This document shows positions 5,370-6,952 of a DNA stretch of 6,952 nucleotides, in pieces. The stretch covers positions 1 through 6,952 of the forward strand of contig JAZTWO010000034.1 of assembly GCA_045635885.1 (NCBI GenBank), read 5' to 3'. The notes under the pieces are model-generated. The model saw nothing but the letters and a program-made list of their open reading frames with translations. It was not told where the DNA came from and ran no database searches. Source of the stretch: RGIG4608 sp045635885 (GTDB lineage Bacteria; Bacillota; Clostridia; Oscillospirales; CAG-272). Every line of letters starts with the position of its first letter. Positions within the stretch are counted from its first letter, which is position 1. The position numbers and the translations under genes are program-made.

Positions 5370-6659
5370 GTTTATATAGCCAAGCAATGCGTAAAACATA
5401 TTTGCAACTTGCTCACGGGTGATATTACTGCTTGCTGCAATATTTCCGTCAACACTATTTAAAATTCCAAGATCATTAAGCGTATATATGGCATCGTGCG
5501 CCCAAGTGGGAATATCATTCCTGTCGGGGAAAATTGGTTTAACGGTTGGCACTTCTGCCGAAATAAGCTTGCTGACAATCAAAGCCGCCTCTGCCCTTGT
5601 CATTTCACGATTTGGTTCGAATAGATATTCTCCGTTTGCATTCACCGTGCCACTAACAAGCCCCAAATCCCTTGCTTTTTTAACATATCCCTTCATTGTG
5701 GCAGGGATTTGAGCATCATCATCAAAGCCCGTGTTAAGCACCGAGTCAACCTGCCCATATCCCAAGGCGTTCATAAGCATAACCACAAAATCAATTCTGC
5801 TAACCGCCTTGTCGGGCATAAAATACGTATTATTTCCAATATTTGTGCCACTCATAATACCCTTTTCGGTCATTGTCATTGCCGCATGGTGACTTTTGTG
5901 TCCCTGCATATCGCAATAGCGGACGTCACTTTCAAGCTTTTGAACGGTCAAATTAACCTTGCGTGAATTTGAATAGTTGCCGTATTTGTCAAGCGCAACG
6001 TATTCAAAACTGTCGCTTCCAAAATACGAGCCGCTTGGCGTGTAACAGTATTCGCCCGTCTCCCCATCAAAATCAAGCACTCCGTTTTTTGCATAGGTCA
6101 CAATTTCATATCTAAGCTCGTCACCGTCGGCATCATAGCCCGAAACCTTACCGTATATGGCAATGCTTTGGTGCGTGCTAACTGAAAAAGTGCGCTCATC
6201 TTCCATTGCAAGTGTTGGCGAAACGTTTTCGTGCGTTAAAAAATACAGGTTGCACTTCATTTCATATTCGCCAGAATTTACCTTGAATTTGAATGAGCTT
6301 TGCTTAACGTCAACATTCGTCGCCCTGTAGTTTAGCAAATTCAAATTGGATGCCGAAATCGTTTGCCCCACTTGAACTGCCACATCGCCAACACACAGGC
6401 ATCCGTCACTAAAATCCGGAATGCTTGTTATTGTGATTGAGCTTAATTCCGAAACGTTCAGAAATTTTTCAAAATCGTCCACCGAAAATACAATTTTGTT
6501 GTTTGCCATGGCACTCTTTGCCATCTCACTCTGCGTTGCAATAACCAAAAGTCCGTGCGAAACGTCAAGCGTGGACTCCCTGCCCTGCTCCCTTACAATG
6601 CCCACAACAGCAAAAACCATTGCCATTGCCATAACAGAAAAAGTTATAATTCTTTTCAT
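5352..6659 (-). CDS. Exported surface protein with cadherin/Ig-like domains and three SLH modules
   Basis: This 435-residue protein begins with a signal-like segment (basic MKR, hydrophobic 4-22) that lacks a clear AxA cleavage site. Residues about 74-140 look like a degenerate cadherin/Ig-like module (ITITSIPDFSDGCLCV onward). Residues about 146-240 are a clearer one, with YDADGDELRYEI (175-186) and YTPSGSYFGSDSFEYVALD (206-224), resembling Big_9/cadherin-like domains. Three SLH modules follow: about 247-300 (MPDKAVSRIDFVVMLMNALG), 311-366 (FEPNREMTRAEAALIVSKLI) and 377-430 (FPDRNDIPTWAHDAIYTL and ITREQVANMFYALLG). SLH modules bind secondary cell-wall polymers, so the protein probably sits on the cell surface. 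A site reading AGAGAGG on the minus strand (6666-6672) lies 6 nt before the ATG. The ligand of the N-terminal domains is unknown, and no link to the pot genes is evident. Confidence 0.9.
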   Translation of the reverse strand: MKRIITFSVMAMAMVFAVVGIVREQGRESTLDVSHGLLVIATQSEMAKSAMANNKIVFSVDDFEKFLNVSELSSITITSIPDFSDGCLCVGDVAVQVGQTISASNLNLLNYRATNVDVKQSSFKFKVNSGEYEMKCNLYFLTHENVSPTLAMEDERTFSVSTHQSIAIYGKVSGYDADGDELRYEIVTYAKNGVLDFDGETGEYCYTPSGSYFGSDSFEYVALDKYGNYSNSRKVNLTVQKLESDVRYCDMQGHKSHHAAMTMTEKGIMSGTNIGNNTYFMPDKAVSRIDFVVMLMNALGYGQVDSVLNTGFDDDAQIPATMKGYVKKARDLGLVSGTVNANGEYLFEPNREMTRAEAALIVSKLISAEVPTVKPIFPDRNDIPTWAHDAIYTLNDLGILNSVDGNIAASSNITREQVANMFYALLGYINKNNPT

Positions 6660-6690
6660 ATTTGACCTCTCTAAAAAAATGACTTGTTAA

Positions 6691-6721
6691 ATTATATATC
6701 CTGCAAATAAAATTTATGCAA
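6691..6721 (-). promoter_or_regulatory. Promoter of the SLH-domain gene
   Basis: On the minus strand, TTGCAT (6721-6716) is followed after 17 bp by TATATA (6698-6693). An overlapping TATAAT (6696-6691) has a 19-bp spacer. The -35 hexamer is identical to that of the pot promoter. The leader to the ATG would be about 25-30 nt. Confidence 0.6.
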
Positions 6722-6777
6722 ATCATTAATCAAATATTGTATTTCTTCCCTTTTTGGTGTATAATAAAGTGATGAAA

Positions 6778-6839
6778 AGTTAGAAAGTAACAATTTCCAC
6801 TTTTGAGAAGAAGTTACAAAGTAAAGATTTCCGCTTTTG
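6778..6839 (-). repeat. Two tandem 28-bp units, period 34 bp (right)
   Basis: Read on the minus strand, units 6839-6812 and 6805-6778 match at 24 of 28 positions, with consensus CAAAAG(C/T)GGAAAT, two variable bases, then TTACTTT(G/C)TAACT. A 6-nt spacer separates them. The arrangement and phase are the same as at 114-175, and the inner 15 bases (6775-6789) are identical to the left copy. Confidence 0.7.
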
Positions 6840-6952
6840 AAAAAGCTTGGCAAAACTTTTTTATCGCTTTGGTTTGCACTGACTCGACGTAAATTTTCGA
6901 TAAAACACAAGTGTTTTATCGGTTTGACCAACAAAATCCCCTTATGTGAGTA
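6812..6952. repeat. Right copy of the 141-bp terminal inverted repeat
   Basis: This is the exact reverse complement of 1-141, reaching the last base of the window. It contains the same palindrome (6898-6921) and competing hairpins. A reading frame crosses it on the minus strand from a TTG at 6934 to 6692. The left copy has an equivalent but shorter frame (19-180) that diverges after the repeat edge, so neither is called as a gene. Confidence 0.95.

Noticed and set aside
5709..5966. Plus-strand reading frames opposite the SLH gene (also 5419-5712 and 6421-6690)
   Set aside because: They are antisense to a clear protein with recognisable domains, and lack family features or ribosome sites.
6692..6934. 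An 80-codon minus-strand reading frame across the right repeat
   Set aside because: It starts at TTG without a Shine-Dalgarno site, runs through the palindrome, and its left-copy equivalent (19-180) diverges and stops soon after the repeat edge. It looks like a chance open frame in repeat DNA.
1..6952. A transposon with 141-bp terminal inverted repeats
   Set aside because: No transposase, integrase or resolvase lies between the copies. The cargo is a housekeeping-type operon and surface protein, and no target-site duplication can be seen because the window ends with the repeat.
1..6952. A complete circular replicon
   Set aside because: The ends match in inverted, not direct, orientation, and there are no replication genes.

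Overview
The window is AT-rich DNA that reads as a low-GC Firmicute (Bacillota), most likely an anaerobic, possibly spore-forming Clostridia member of the kind recovered from gut metagenomes. This rests on protein style, purine-rich Shine-Dalgarno sites, TTGCAT/TATAAT-type promoters, a SpoIVFB-like M50 protease and an SLH-domain surface protein. No taxonomic marker gene is present, so the placement is an inference.

Layout from left to right: (1) a 141-bp repeat at the extreme left end, followed by a degenerate extension to about 178. (2) A small intramembrane metalloprotease of family M50 (222-833, +). (3) A T-rich intergenic stretch with helically phased T-tracts and a good promoter. (4) A complete spermidine/putrescine ABC transporter operon, potA-potB-potC-potD (1058-5336, +). 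potB/potC and potC/potD overlap by ATGA junctions. potA and potB are separated by 69 nt that contain a hairpin. (5) A bidirectional terminator (5335-5369). (6) A convergent gene (5352-6659, -) for an exported protein with two cadherin/Ig-like domains and three C-terminal SLH modules. (7) The same 141-bp repeat again, inverted, at the extreme right end.

The four Pot proteins should form one importer. PotD captures the polyamine outside the membrane, PotB and PotC form the channel and PotA hydrolyses ATP. PotD is unusual: besides its N-terminal lipobox it has a C-terminal membrane helix and a basic tail, so it may be anchored at both ends. The M50 protease and the SLH protein have no evident functional link to the transporter.

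The most striking whole-window signal is that the two ends are exact reverse complements over 141 bp, then diverge to about 70 percent identity over the next 37 bp. The segment between has no transposase, so it does not look like a transposon. An exact 141-bp terminal match is also what a de Bruijn assembler using k=141 would leave when a contig stops at two inverted copies of a dispersed repeat. I therefore read the repeat as real (it has internal hairpins and a period of about 34 bp), but its exact edges as an assembly boundary. I see no convincing new defence system, CRISPR array or mobile element.
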